The position numbers and the translations under genes are program-made. Below are positions 32,960 to 47,012 of a DNA stretch of 64,000 nt, one piece after another (position 1 is the first letter of the stretch; each line of letters opens with the position of its first letter). The notes beneath the pieces are model-generated. The model was given only the letters and a program-made list of their open reading frames with translations, searched no databases and was not told the DNA's origin. The stretch comes from Ambrosia x helenae (lineage: Eukaryota; Streptophyta; Magnoliopsida; Asterales; Asteraceae): contig CM061226.1 of NCBI GenBank assembly GCA_030844895.1, positions 98,617,292 to 98,681,291 of the forward strand, written 5' to 3'.

Positions 32960-33535
32960 TTTCGATCAGGTTCATGGACAGGAGTTCTCGGTCAAGGTCT
33001 TCATCTTCGAAAACCATAATGTTTTTCGAGAACCCATAATGTTTTCAAGAACCCATCTTATTTATCGAGAACTATCATGTATTCGAGAACCAATATTTTT
33101 TCGAGAACTATTAAAGAATCTGAGAACTGTTAAAGTTAACCGAAAACATAAGTTATTCGAGTACTCATAATATATTCGAGAACTCATCAGTACATCGAGA
33201 ACTAATTCTGATATTCGAGAACTCATCATGACATTCGAGAACTCATTATGATATCTGATAACTCATTAAGTCTTCGAGTACTCATGATTTATTTGAGATC
33301 TCATAAGTCTTCCGGGAACTCATCATTTTCGAGAACTCATTAAGTCTTCGAGAACTCATAATTTCGAGAACCCCTTATGTTATTCGAGATCTCATAGGTT
33401 TTTCGGGAACTCGTTATTTTTCCGAGAACCCCTTATGCTATTCAAGAACTCGTAATTTTTTTGAGAACTCAATTCTTTGAGAACCCATTATTTCGAGAAC
33501 TCATAAGCTAATTCGAGAACTCTTTATTTTTGGGA
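32960..33535. repeat. Dispersed-tandem array of TTCGAGAACTCAT units
   Basis: More than 25 occurrences of the core CGAGAACTCAT or close variants, spaced mostly 15-25 bp apart. The spacers are variable and AT-rich (TTATG, AAGT, AATTT). The irregular spacing separates it from a simple minisatellite and from a CRISPR array. Confidence 0.9.
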
Positions 33536-33629
33536 TCTCTAAGAAAATTACAGTTTTGATAAAACCTAATGTATCAAGTTTATTCAAAACATTATAAAAC
33601 CTTGCTTAACTTGCAATAACATTTTGAGG

Positions 33630-33830
33630 TGTCACTTCTGCCCAAAGGTGATGTGTCACATTAGTTCGTTATAAAGATCTCGTTAAGCATTGTAGCTCGT
33701 TCACATAAGTGCCATAAGGTTTCACTTCTGCCCAAAGGTGATGTGTAACAGATTATGTTTGTGAACTGAGTGTATTGCATTAGAACTTTGAGTGTCTCAC
33801 TTCTGCCCAAAGGTGATGTGTTACATTCAC
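33630..33830. repeat. Three copies of a 23-bp word
   Basis: CACTTCTGCCCAAAGGTGAT followed by GTG occurs at about 33633, 33723 and 33799, always with the same core while the DNA between is unrelated. Its ends are imperfectly self-complementary (TCACTT against AGGTGA). Confidence 0.85.
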
Positions 33831-35558
33831 TGTTAGCAACTTAATACTTAAATAAATAGCGTATAGCCAAAGCTAGAGCATGTTATTTAAGTAGCTTATG
33901 TTGGTGTTATTATATTATCACATCTTCATTACAAAATTTGATCCTCACAATTAATGATCCTTCATTAATATAATGATCATAATCTAAGTCTGCCTTACAT
34001 CAATACCCGTAACTCGAAACTAATCTCACTATCTCAACTAAGTAATCCACTCTTATTATCAAAACTAAGAAGAGTTTGCTTAAATTTTGTTCTTATTAAG
34101 TAACCTCTTAAGACATGATATTCCTACGCTCTATCTGATAATGTATTACAGAATAACGTATGAGCACAATAAGTGGAATAAAAATGTCTCTTATGGTAAT
34201 CAAGAACGCTTTTACTGATTCCTATTAGGTGAGCTATTAAAGATTCTGAAATTCCTAAGACTAATGAATTATCTATGGAAATGAAAGAATATAACGAATT
34301 CCTAAGAAGCATGAAATAAATAAATCTAACTTTATGGTTAAATGGCTTCTGTGAATACATTTTTAACATTGAATAACATGACCCATAAAGCTAGGGGTTA
34401 CACATGGAAATCAATAAATTTCTAGTGCATAATAACTTTTCCATAAGTACGATTATATGCATAATGAATCAACTATAACACTCAGAAATATCAAAGTAAA
34501 ATGAGTGTGTTGATGGCAAATTACGTATAGGAAAAGGAACGCATTAAACTAGAAAAGTTGATGTTATTCACCTTACTGCCATTAAACCTAAAAGAGGAAG
34601 AATAATTACCATAGAGAGGATAATTATAAGGTCTGGAAACAAAATACAAATACTACTTTCAGCTATAAGTTTCTCCAAAGGGAAAGTCTTACTAATCAAA
34701 ACTATGCCATTAAGAATAGGCATAAGCAATAAGATTACCCATAAGTAGAGAGAACAGCTGGCTAAGATATGTAGTGCCTAATTAAGGATATTTAACTCCA
34801 CAAATGCTAATGAATTCCAATTAACACATGATGGTTGAGTCTAGTTTTATATGTTTCCTTACCAGAATTCAACAAATACTTAAGATGAGAGTTAGTGGCA
34901 AAATTAAGGGTCTATTAAACATTAATAACTGATCTTAAAATTGAAGCTTTATGATACCTTACGATATTCTTGAGATTACTCAGAATTTAGTATCAATACT
35001 AAAAGCTACAATTTTTTGATAGTTACAAGGTTTTAATGACCAAACCAAAGCCACTATTAAGTTAAACTCCTATATTGTTTGTTGTCGTTATCTGAATGAA
35101 AACCTTATGAAATAAAACTAGATGATCCAATAACGTTTTCACAACTTTGTTATCATGAAAATGAGAATTTAACAAAGGAAAATGAGACCCATGCAATTCA
35201 TCCACTAAGACCAAAATTTCATGAGAAATCATGACCAGGTCACTAAAGGATGCTTGGCTATCAAATCTCATTCTCAGTGACTTTAAAGCATGTGTTAAAC
35301 GCCCTAAACTTTAAATGGCGAAAGGAATAAATGGGTTTCCATCATAAGTCATAACTAATTGACATCAGTGGAGCTTAGATAAATATCTAATTGTATCTAT
35401 TCCGTTTCATACCGACCAAAAGTATTAAAGAAATCAATTCATATATACTTAATAAGATTCCCTCTAAGTATGTCCTTAAAATTTCTTATGAAATTTGGAC
35501 GATAAGGGAAATCAAGTATAAAATATATGAAATATTCTCGTTCATATGCATCGCTAAA

Positions 35559-38500
35559 TGTCACACCACGCCAATGGCGGAAACACGTGGCGCAACGCTC
35601 GAAAGTATATCAAAATCAAGATTAACACAAACTATATTTAATTAGAAAAGATCATTATATTAAGATGTCGGGAAAGAGTACCTGGTTTCAAACATTACTT
35701 AAAACCACAAACATTAAGTTTTAAAGTGGGGTGTTTCCGTTTATGTCCCAACCCGATGGTAACACTAGATGAAACCCCCAATCAGTGTCCGACATCCCAA
35801 ATTCCACCGTACTAGCCGCATACCTGTTCAGCACTTAGTTACCTGAAAGATATGTTTAAAAAGACGTCAATATATAAAATATTGGTGAGTTCACAGTTTT
35901 AGTTTCGTAAATACGACATTTTACATTCTGTGCAAATCCAGCACGTTTTTACTTCCTGTGCAAATCCAGCACATTTTTACATCCTGTGCAATCCAGCACA
36001 TTTAGTGGCCTTTGTACGGAGTAGCTAGCTCCTACAAACTATGATGATAAGCAATCCCCTGAGTCCCATAACCAAACCAAGACTAATAAATATGCCCCGC
36101 TCCAAGTCGTTTCTCGGAACCCAACGACTTAAGTTCAGAATACGTGCACCTCTTGTCTTTACCGGGTTGACGCTATCAACCAGAGGTGGGCCTCGTCAGG
36201 CACCGATAGTACTATCCAAATATTCCTTTGGTTTCATTTTACCTGAATTAATGGTTACAGTAGCGAGGACCCAACCCCGAGTGGCGACCAAAAAACTCAA
36301 GTACTCATCATGCCACTTACCACATTTTAACCTTTGAAAACATTTCAATATGTGATAATTTTTGACAAACATATCTTTCCCCCAGTTAAAAACAGTAAAA
36401 TGGGGCCGTGAAACTCACCTTAATTTCCATGCTTAGCTAGCAAATAAAATCCAAAGCTTTGACCGACTTCCTCGTGCCCTAATTACCAATAAGGGACACC
36501 TTAAAGTCTATCACATATAAATCTAGCTTATTTCCCGGTTAAAAGATAGTTTATTCAACTATCTAGACTCGTGTGTACTAACCCGAGTCTTTAAGTGTTT
36601 TAACTCGACGAACCGATCGTGACTTATCATAATTCATGAGTTCACATACGACATAGTACCCAAGTCGCGCACCCGTTACTATTCGTGTGTAAACCATGTT
36701 GGACTACTACTACGAAACGCATAACTCATCCCGAGTAATAGCTTGTCTCGTAAATCGGATAAGTGTAGTTGTCTTGTATGATTATTTTTGGACAATATAC
36801 TTTGAAGAAACATAAGTATAATTATTGAGATTGACTGATAACATTTGTTATTTCGCTTCCCAAAATCCGAGTGTTTTAAGTGTTTCGAAGCATTACTTTC
36901 AAATAATCTTTCCCAAATAAGTTAGGCGTTTACGTATTTCGAATCCGTATTTTTGACAACGTTTTGGTTACCAAACACCATTGAAAGCATACACAACAAT
37001 ATTAACTTCGCTGTGCTTCGGATTTTATAAAAATTTCGGCAGAGTTTCCTCTGTTTTTGTACAAACCAGACAACACAAGTCGTCTACAATTTTCCCCAAA
37101 ATCGACACCAAAACAAGACAATCAATCCATTTATCCGCAATTTCATCAAACAATATTTTTATACATTTTGATAACTTTATATAAATTACACTTATTTATA
37201 TAGATATAGCTTTATATATATATATATGGTATAGTCCAACAATCGATAAGACACGTCACGCTTATTATACAAACCCGGTTTATCCGATTTATTCGGTTTG
37301 TTGGCGAGTTAACACTATTTAGTATTTTTGTATTTATATATATTCATAGATATACATAATACTACAATATCAAATGCGAGTTTATTATACCGTAGTTATG
37401 CGCGCGTCTCAATCTACTAGTTGGTCGGTACCGAATCTGACCGTTGACCCAATTTGACCGTAGCTGACCGAGTCGACTCGGTTTACCCGAGTTTGACCAG
37501 CTTTGACCTGGTCCCGAACGCCTCAAAACGAAACCCAAGCTGACCCGATTGACCAGATCTGTGACCCGAGAGTGAACCAGACCCCGATCAAATCTGACCC
37601 GGAGCAGGAACCCGTCAACTCCGCTTAACCCATCTAACCCGGACATCAAGCGAGGACCCGAGACCCGAACTAAACTCGGACCATTAACGCGAACCCGCAC
37701 CCGAGCCCCTAACCCAGATCTGACCCGTCTTGTCCCGCTGACCCAGACCCAGACCCGGCCCGAGCGACCCCCCTACGGCTATCACCTACCTCCGAACCAC
37801 CATCATGACCACCTGCAGACCTGACCAAGACCAAACTCGCGCCACCGGTCATCATTCTCCTGCACATCGCCACCCCAACCTGACTACCAAACCATCTCCA
37901 CCTCGTAACCAAAACCACCCCGCCGTCAGCCCCTAAGCAACCACCACCGTGCTACTGTTTCTGCCCGTTTTGGGCTGCAAGACCACCGCACAGCCACTTC
38001 ATCCCGTCACCACCCCAAACCCGACCAAAACGGAACAGATCGGGCCGCCAAACCACCAAGAAAACCACCCTCTTCGGCCATCACGTCACAACCAACCCCG
38101 AAACCCCAAAAAAAACGCCCCTGCGCTGCTGTTTCTGCACCGCACAGCCACCACCCATGGTGGTGGCGGCCGATCTTGGGCATGGCGAGGAAGAAGGAGC
38201 ATCGTGGGTCTTGTAAGTGTAGAGAGAGAGAGAGATCCGGGTTTTTAGAGAGAGAGTAGAGAGAGAGAGGGCAGCAGCGGCTGTCTTAATGAAGAAGAAG
38301 ATAAGCTTTTTATACTTAGGGTTAGGTAGGTGACTTGTACCGCGAATCGAACCCGTTTAAACGTAAATCATCTCGATTTGTTATTAGGCCCGACCATTAA
38401 TTACAAAAATTAGTCGGTTTTATTCGAAATGAAAAACATAACTAAACCGAGCAATTTAAATGTTATTTTCGTAACTCGACGCGTGAAAACGGAACACACG

Positions 38501-38987
38501 TTAAAAATCGCGTTAATCGATCCGGTCGAGCTATACTTCATTTAGGCGACCTGTTCACTTTCGAAACTAAATAATTGAAATTATTTATAATAAATAATTA
38601 TTCCGAACGTTCGATAACGGTTAAAACCACGCGTTTTGACGTTCGAATCCCACGTCAGTTCCTCTCCGCGTTCTCCAAAACGCTGCGTTTTTGGCCGTTT
38701 ACCACGTCGTTTTCACATCCGATCGCATCGATAGTAAATACGTGTCGTATTTACATAGAATAAGCTTATGTTATTCCAGTTTGACAAATTTTCGCTGATG
38801 TCAGTTCGTTACGTTAAGTACGCGAAGTCTTTCTTTAAAGGCATCAAGACTTCAACGAACTTTCAAACGGACATCGTAGGACTCGTATTAGCTCAACTAA
38901 CCATAATTAACCTTAAACCAGGTTAATTATTTCTAAAACATGATTAGCATCACGTTAATTGTTGTACGAAATTTGCCGGTTGTCACA
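35559..38987 (-). repeat. 3' LTR of element B
   Basis: This 3.43-kb LTR contains three copies of CTGTGCAAATCCAGCAC near 35930-36000, an ACCCGA-rich stretch (37400-37760) and a GAGAGA tract (38220-38270). A minus-strand TATA-like AAGTATAAAAAGC lies near 38310. Apparent reading frames here recur at the same offsets in the other LTR and are not genes. Confidence 0.95.
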
Positions 38988-41900
38988 TTCTCCCCCCGTT
39001 AAGAGAATTCCGTCCCGGAATTCAGTTCAAGTCATCCGATACATTAGTATCCTTGAACAGGGCGGGATGTTTGCAACTCACACGATTACCCCTTTTCTTC
39101 GTGAACTCCAGTTCACGCTTAGCGTCCTAACGAACACAATGTCATGAGTCGGCTACGGCCGAGCTCTTGGGTATCGCAATCCGGCACAAATATCGGTTTT
39201 CCCGAAATAGTAGAGCTTTGCGTCAACCTGAATCCTGTCGGTTGAGGAATTGACAATGCTTCCTCCAGCCAGACCTGCGGGATTCGTCAAGAGTCCCACT
39301 AAGCTCTTGCGACAGTTCGAGCTTGTTCGTTGCAAGGCCAATTTTTAACTGACATATCCGAGTCACTGGAGTACTAAGCGAAGTCACTCCATTACCGTTT
39401 TCGTGCTTAACAACACCCCTTTCAGTGTATAACGCTCGGCAAAGTCCTATACCGATTTAAAGTTCTTAAGGCCAACGCCTTGCTAGTACAACTTCTTGAT
39501 TGGTTCGGCCACTTATTCAAGCAGGTTTGAATCTACCAGATTCGTTGGTCACTTCTTGAACTCACGCCAGTTCATGTATATGTCTCTGTCTGCCATTCGA
39601 CGTACTAGAGACGTACACGTATGCACTCCAGAGGACTTCGAGCAGCACACCCCGAACACTAGGGTGATAATTCCTATCACATAGGAAATTCTGGCGATGA
39701 AGTACACGAATTTGATTTGCCACCGACACTAATCGTATCACACAGGGCACTTCCGTCCAGGACAACAATTCATTCGTTCGAGAATGGTAATCCATACCCA
39801 TCTCAAATTGAGTGTCCCAGACTTGCGTTCAAGGTTTGGCACACCCTGGGGCAGGATAACTACTAAAATCCGATATTGTGAAAGTTGACACCTAGTGTCT
39901 AGCCACGACTCTCCAAGAGTATTGGTGGCTATCCGTATGCCTCATATTATAACTACAAACGAGTAGGGGATGAGAAGGTTCCAAACAGCAATCGATCATT
40001 CCTGTGCCTCATCACAGCCACCGGACACCTCAGGCGACATGACCATTAGGTTCGCTCGTTGAATTTCACTAATCGGGTGATCTTGCCAGATCACAAAGCA
40101 GTCGACATTCTCGAGAACGCTCCAGGTTGTTTATAGTAGCGGATGGTAATCCTGTGTCCTCACGTGGACCGAAATCCACTATGCACCAACTTACAACCTT
40201 TTCGTATGCGTGATTGTGGTTAGTGGTACTAGGACGCCTAATATGGACTGATGGTGGTCGAAAGTTTTTGCGTCACTTTCACCCCTCAGCTCCCCAGACA
40301 GTAGACGGTGTATATTCAACATACGGTCGTACAATTCCACAATACACGAGAATTTAAGCCGACTAAAACACAAATGTCTAGAGGCTAGCATCACCTCATC
40401 ACATTGGTCTCATAAGGATGATGTATATGAATCATTATAATATGGTTGCCTGTAACAAACAGAGGATAGGGTCTTGACAACATCTCAACATGTTGGCTTT
40501 CCTCGAGACGGTAAGCAGAGCATTGGTAACTACCCAAAACAAGGGTACCCAGTGCTTGTCCTGCTATATGTGCCTCACGAGCACTGGTGTCCTATCGTCA
40601 TTAGCAACCTGGTAAGTCAATTCTGGACGATACAGGCCACACACGCCCTTAAATTGACTTTTAGATCCTATGCAGAGATCTGAGTGAAAGGAGTCCTGAC
40701 CCGGAATCCTCACTCGCCGAATATTCCATCTTTCGGGATCTTTCGAGGTAAGAGGTGAAATTGAGTCATAGATGAATGCATCTGGCATAGATCTCACGTT
40801 TGGGCTTGACGGCTTCATGCGCCAAAATCGTTACTTAAAACAACAAACGACCGAGATCGCCCTACAAGAAGTAGTATTGAGCCTTCCAATAAGGCATCCC
40901 ATTCAACGACTCAGGTAGTCGCACGCATGGGTGCAACATGTAAGCTTTCGAGCTCATCTTGGTTAGTCAGGTGCTAAACGCACTGACTAGGCAGCTCACA
41001 TTACTATGGTGTCTCCAACAGCGTCTGTCAAGGACAGGGGATTTTGTCCTAGCGCGAGCAACGCTACTGAAAAATAACTGGGAACACCTGTATTGACCCA
41101 AGGTCGAAAGGGTTCCACTATCCCAAGAATCTACGTAACGACACCAAGACAAGATAAACCTACCCTTAGGGAATAATCAACAGTATTCGAAGGGCTGAGT
41201 TGATCGGAGACCTCATCACGGTAGGGTAGCACTCTCATAGAGTAGACAATGCTACATGTCCTTCTAGGTTCAGGGTTTCATAAGACCTCCGAATCATGTA
41301 CCGGGGACTCCACCAATGCACACGCTGTGGGTGGGTCCACACTGTTATTCCTGTAGTCATCGGCATGACACGTTGGCGGGTATGATGTCAAACGAATCCA
41401 CTGGGATGAGCAATAATAAATTGAGTCTTTCAACTCCTACTAGCCCAAAGGTATGGGTCATAATATCGCTCACATTTACTCGATACCTTCAAGTTCGAGA
41501 TGTTCTCGAAATCCCTTTATCGCAAAGACGAGGCTCACCCCGTCATGTGTGGATCATGGGGTTTCCTTCCGACATGATTCGAGAGTGGTTAGTCGACCAA
41601 AATGCACGTAAAAGGTTAAGGCTGGACATGGCGTCACTGATGCCTTAGATCTTGACGAGGTAATGCTCACGAAACGCGCGAGCATATAAAGAGGTCGACA
41701 CGTGATTCGGTCAATTACTCAACTTACGAGATTCGAGCTTTAGAGAGATACATGTGCTAATACTTAGGATTAGAGTGTCTTATTATGACTTCCCGAAAGT
41801 CCGTTGGACACCCGAAATCCTACATAATCAATGGCGACACTACACAACCATTCAGCAATATAACAACGGTTACGTGGATTTGGGGTAATGTCTTTATTCC

Positions 41901-42142
41901 AAGGGAACCAAGAGCGAATCAAGCGACAAGTTATCACATCATCAAGTCAATCCAACAATTGTAGCAATACGTTCACGGTGCAATACGATAGTAGAAATAA
42001 CATGACATGACAACAACACATCCACGAACACATCAACAAGGGAACACCGCACAGGAACAACACGACGACAAAGAAGCATGACAACAAGGCAACACCGCAA
42101 CATGGACCGCATGACACAGAGAAATACGACAACAAGGCTACA
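38988..42142 (-). pseudogene. Element B internal region, 3' half, degenerate gypsy pol
   Basis: No intact frame is present. On the minus strand near 39340-39150, DRIQVDAKLYYF matches the segment that precedes the chromodomain in Tekay/Del-type gypsy integrases. Just before the polypurine tract there is a broken form of the FRDEILL-type ending. Between these and 42142 I see only short open pieces without motifs. Confidence 0.55.
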
Positions 42143-42147
42143 CCACT

Positions 42148-44696
42148 TGTGACATCCGTCACCTTCGACTTTCAATTAAGTTACAAAAATAGTCCCCCAA
42201 ATATTTTCAATTTTAGTCCTCAAACATTTCTTATAATTGTTGTCGTTTTTAAATTTAATAAATGTGCGAAACCCAAGTTATATTATTCGCATGTATTTTG
42301 GATCTCGATCTCGATTTAATCTAACACGTAAGTTGCGACGTGATTCGGAAAAAAAAAATAATATATATCGTAAAAATTCAAGTTATAAAAGTTTTAAGTT
42401 AATTAGTTAACTTAGTTAGTGGTTATAAAGGGAAAAATTAACAAGGAAACCTTAAAACTAACTAAAGTTAAATATGAGGGGCCAAACATGCCAATTCCTG
42501 AAAGTTTTAAAAAAAAAAATTCATTCTTGTTGCTGCTATACGATTTTCCAGCCACACAAACTTCCGGCCGCCGGAATACTTTCCGGCGAGGCCTCCAAAA
42601 CGCGTTTTAATCTCCGTTTCAAGACTTTTATGATACCAAACGTTTTCTCCATCAATAATTAACGCATTACAACCATTTAATTGGGTTAATGGCGAGTTTT
42701 AAAAGTGTTTGATCGTGGGTTTAATGATGTAACCGGCGAGCTTTAACCCCGGTCTTAAACACGTCTGTTCTAAACGGGTATATATACGTATGGCTGCTGC
42801 ATCATGACTCTATAGAAACCCACAACAAAATCCACACAAAAAAACGTCCAGAAAGCCTCTAAATCGCGTTCCTTTTTGCGGGTATAGAAGCTTCAATTGT
42901 GATCCTAAAAACGTGTTGTAAGTATACCATCTTGTTTGTTTTATCTTAGTCGAGCATTGTAGGGTAAAAACCCCTTATTACAGAGCTTCAATCATGCTTA
43001 AATCGGGTTAATTGAACTTTGGTTGGGGTTAGGGTTCTTGATTAGATAAATTGGGGAAGAAGACACTTTTTGTTAATAATATAAATACAAATCAAGTTCA
43101 AATGTATCAACAAAAGGCATAGATGGCCTAGTGGTTGGTGTGTTGGTTGGATTGGGTAAGGAGCCGGGTTCGAATCTCATAAAAGCCGGTTCTGGATATT
43201 TTTTTTGTTTCCAATTATTTTGTTTGTTTATTTATTTAATTACTTATATATTCATATATAAAAATCTTATATTAATCATAGAAATTTCATTTTTGCTTCA
43301 AAAATTATGAAAATTTAGACATAACATCTTGACATCTAAAATAAGATTTCCACACTTTTATTTTCCGGAAAATGTCTCAATTTTATATTTTTATTGAATT
43401 TAATCGTTTTAATCATAATTAAATGATTAAAAATTCATTTTAAGAGATTTTAACCTCAAATTTTCTGGAGATTTATTTTTATGAATAATAAACTGAAATA
43501 AAATATAATTCCTCAGAAAATGATTATTTTTATTTTTTTTTTTACTATTTTTAATCATTTAAAACACTATTTAAGTTTATTAAAAAAGTTTTAAATGCAA
43601 ATAAATTAAAAGAAATTATGGAAATATTATTTTAGTATTCCACATCATAAAATAATTATTTTTCATAATAATATCATTTTGGGATCATACCTTGTATTAT
43701 TCATGCTATTTATATTTAAATTAGATATAATAATAAATTGTTTAATTAAATATAAATCATCAAATCTATTTCAATGTTATTTTTTTTTCTATAAAATGGA
43801 ATTTATATCTATATGTGAAACACATAAGAGTTTTAGTCATTTATTAAATTCATCGTAAATATATTTATTTCAAAAACTGTCATTCAAATTATTACTAACA
43901 ATTTCATCTTCCCTAATACGAGTCTAGCAAGCCCTAAATGCCTTAAATGATTCGTCGTCTTAGATTTTTCCTCATTTAGTATATTTATATATAGGTTGAA
44001 TTCTTCGGAATTCTTAAGCCTTTACGACGAACTTTCTCGGAATTTATATTTAGCGAACTGTGAGTATATCTTTCCCCTTTTTACTGTTTTACTCTTTTGG
44101 GGTGATTCATGTACTATTATTATTAAACTTATGTATACTCTTTACAACGCAATGTGCTCATTGATATGTTTTGTGTGAATTGTATGAACGATTTTGTCAA
44201 AGTCATTAACCTTTGGGCCGCCCCTAACAATGAGTAGTACTACGAATTATATCCCTTGGTTACTTACGTGAACGAGTTAAGTCCTTGGTCATTGTTATGG
44301 TTTTTCTTGAACGATGGGTGAACGATTATTGAACGATGGGAGGCTTGATTTTGACCCTTTTACATATTACAGTATCATAGCACATAAATTGCAAATTACT
44401 GGTTGAACGAAAATGGATATACTCACCAATGCATTATATGTGTTGACAAATTATTTTGTACATGTTTCAGGTGAAGTTTGATCTTGCATGCTTTTCACGC
44501 TTAGGCTGGACCTAGTGCTTAAATAAAAGTTGAACGTTTATTATTTATGTTTGAGATTTATATTAAGACTCTTTGTATTTCGTTTGGAACAATGGAAGTT
44601 ATTTGCTATTAATATTTACAATTTTAGTCCATGTGCTATTGAACAATCGTCACTACGTGACACCTCGATGTTTCCGCCATCGGTTGGGGTGTTACA
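42148..44696 (+). repeat. 5' LTR of element C
   Basis: Contains a TATA box near 42780 (GGGTATATATACG), a SINE-like insertion (43118-43207) and a long AT-rich second half. It differs from the 3' copy at roughly eight positions by eye. Confidence 0.95.
43118..43207 (+). mobile_element. SINE-like insertion in the 5' LTR of element C
   Basis: The A-box-like GATGGCCTAGTGGTTGGTG and the B box GGGTTCGAATCTC are spaced as in tRNA-derived SINEs, and a T-rich end (TTCTGGATATTTTTTTT) follows. The same sequence sits at the same place in the other LTR (48148-48239), so it was part of the family's LTR before this copy inserted. Confidence 0.65.
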
Positions 44697-45592
44697 GATT
44701 GGTATCAGAGCCATGGTTATAGGGAATTAGGTTATTAGTAAATGCTTTTGACCTAGACTATAACTAAGCTACCCATTATATGCTTTCTTTTATCCTCATA
44801 TTTCTTTAGATATATTTTCTCCTTTTACTTTTCATTATACTCGGAGAAGATTTTTATTCTACAAATGGAACGAAAACACCAAGTTAGGAGTGATATCCAT
44901 ACCTTGGTGAATAGTTTCACTCTTTATATGTTTTATTTATTTTATTTATCTTGGAATATTTTCCTTTCGAGATAGGAGACGTCCAAATCTCAAGGAATCT
45001 ATTCCTCCAAAAGAAACTTACTCACTAAGCTAGGAGTGACATCCTTATCTTAGTGACCAGTTTCACTCCATCATATTTTTATTATTTGGAAGTATATCTT
45101 TGAGTTAGGAGTGAAATCCACATCTCGAGGATATATATATTTCCACATTTCAAGATCCGCTAAAATTTTGGAGATTATTTGTGACGGGGCACGTGCAATC
45201 TGGAAGGGTGAGCGCCTGTATTCTGAGTTTTCTGTCTAGGTTGGTAATTCGCATAAATCCCAATCAGACGAGGGACCCGTTTACCTACCTGGGAATTCTC
45301 GGGATGAGCATTCACTTATAGGCTAAAGTACACCCCCACAAGTCACTAATAATATTTCAATTACTTTAGTCAGTCAACAGTTTCTTTGGAAACACTCTCA
45401 TATCTCATTTTATATTTGGTATTGTTTTTCATTTGAAGTTTTATCATGATTTTCTTTATGATACTCATAATTTTTCTTATATCAAATTTATAATTACTAT
45501 ATCTCATGTTATGTGTTACTTGTCTTGATACAAACTATGGCATTTCCAAGATTTTTGGAATCAAATCTCATAATTATTATTCACTTTTGTAG

Positions 45593-46952
45593 ATGTCTGA
45601 TCGCGAATCTCGTAAGAGAGCCTCGAAGCGTCAGGCTAAACTGAAATCTGACCAGCGTATCGCGACTATGCTCAATGACAAGTTGGAAACACTTGTTCCT
45701 AACATCATTAATGCTATTATTCCAAAGATATACTCACGGGAACTCTAACGGGAATACGAATGGGAACTCTAACGGGAATACGAATGGAAATGGTGGGGCT
45801 AGTGAGAATAAGTGCACTTTCAAGCACTTCAACTCATGCCATCCCAACAAGTTTAATGGCACTGAGGGAGCCACTGGATTACTTGAATGGTTCGAAAGTA
45901 TGGAGAATACATTCATTAATAGCGACTGTCCGGCCAACTTACGTGTTCGTCATACCACGGGTGTTCTTCAAAAGAGAGCGCTCACTTGGTGGAATGGTGA
46001 AAAACATGCTCGAGGGACGGAAGCTGCTTTAGCTATGTCTTGGGATGATTTCAAAATCGCCATGACTACTGAGTTCTGTCCTCGTAGTGAGATGAAGAAA
46101 TTGGAGGATGAGTTCTATCACCTCAAGCAGGATAGTGGAAATAATGTTCCCTACAACAACCGTTATCACGAGTTGAGCTTACTGATTCCTCGTATGGTAA
46201 CTCCGGTATCCTTGGCTATTGAGAAGTATATTGAGGGACTGCCACCTCAGATCCATGATTCGGTTATGGGAAGTAAACCTGCTACTGTAGAGGATGCCAT
46301 TCGTCTCGCAGCATCTCTTACTGACAAGCATGTCAAGGATGGTACTCTAACTCGTAAGGGTACTAAAAGGCCTACTGAAACCACTTCAAACCCTGCTATC
46401 ACTGAACCTTCCCAAGAAAACTCTGCCTCTGCCTCTAGTTCCAATAAGAAACGAAAAGGTGGAAACCAAAACTATGCTGTTGTTGCACCTCTTAAACAGG
46501 TTCCTGTTGCAAACCCACCTGCTGCACCCCAAACTCAAAAGGTTCAAGGGAACTATGCAGGTGAGCACCCTAAGTGCACCACATGCAACTCTCACCACCC
46601 GATCAACCGACCCTGCTGGAAATGTGACACGTGTGGTCGACTGGGTCATACCACCCCTTTCTGTCGTGTTGCTAATCGACCTGTGAATAACCCACAGACT
46701 GCTACCCAAAACCAGGGAGTTGGTCCACCCAGAGTTTGTTACGCTTGTGGTGATCCCGATCATATGCTAAATAGATGCCCTCATCTCACGGCTTTTATCC
46801 TGACCCGTCAACAAAACCCAGCAGCCCCGGCAGTTCCAGCAATTCAAGCAGCTCCAGCTCGTGGTCGTGCTTTCAACATCAATGCTAACCAAGATCAAGC
46901 TATCAACGACGTTGTCAATGGTACATTTCTTATTACTAACTTATATGCTTCG

Positions 46953-46984
<32 letters not shown>

Positions 46985-47012
46985 GATGCGGATGGGAGTT
47001 TGGTCTCGTTAG
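45593..47012 (+). pseudogene. Element C gag and truncated protease, with one early frameshift
   Basis: The expected start is the ATG at 45593, giving a basic N-terminus (MSDRESRKRASKRQAKL). A one-base slip near 45725-45740 moves the frame; from there about 425 codons are open to 47012. An NGNTNGNS repeat is followed by the retrotransposon gag core (KFNGTEGATGLLEWFESMEN, ALTWWNGEKH, EFCPRSEMKKLEDEF). Then come a basic linker and Cys/His knuckles (CWKCDTCGRLGHTTPFC and CYACGDPDHMLNRC). The protease entry NANQDQAINDVVNGTFL runs into a tract of 28 T at 46954-46981, after which the frame no longer follows protease. It could still supply a capsid-like protein if the early shift is an error. Confidence 0.88.
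46954..46981 (+). repeat. 28-T homopolymer in the protease region of element C
   Basis: An uninterrupted T run lies directly before ACCGATGCGGATGGGAG, which in another frame resembles the protease D-(T)-(G/D)-A active-site segment. The tract has replaced or expanded a few bases of the original gene. Confidence 0.9.

Larger units (their letters stand above)
32206..35553 (+). pseudogene. Element A internal region, left part, coding capacity lost
   Basis: The primer-binding site is followed by AT-rich sequence, a GAGAACTCAT array, a thrice-repeated 23-bp word and then DNA without long open frames. In an intact copia element this stretch would hold gag, protease and the start of integrase. I could not recognise any of them with confidence. 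Confidence 0.6.

Noticed and set aside
32960..33535. CRISPR-like array
   Set aside because: The repeats are short and variable, the spacers irregular and AT-rich, there are no cas genes, and the context is a plant retrotransposon.
43118..43207. tRNA gene
   Set aside because: A and B boxes are present but acceptor and anticodon stems do not form, and the copy lies inside an LTR; a SINE is more likely. The same applies at 7222, 11735 and 60000.
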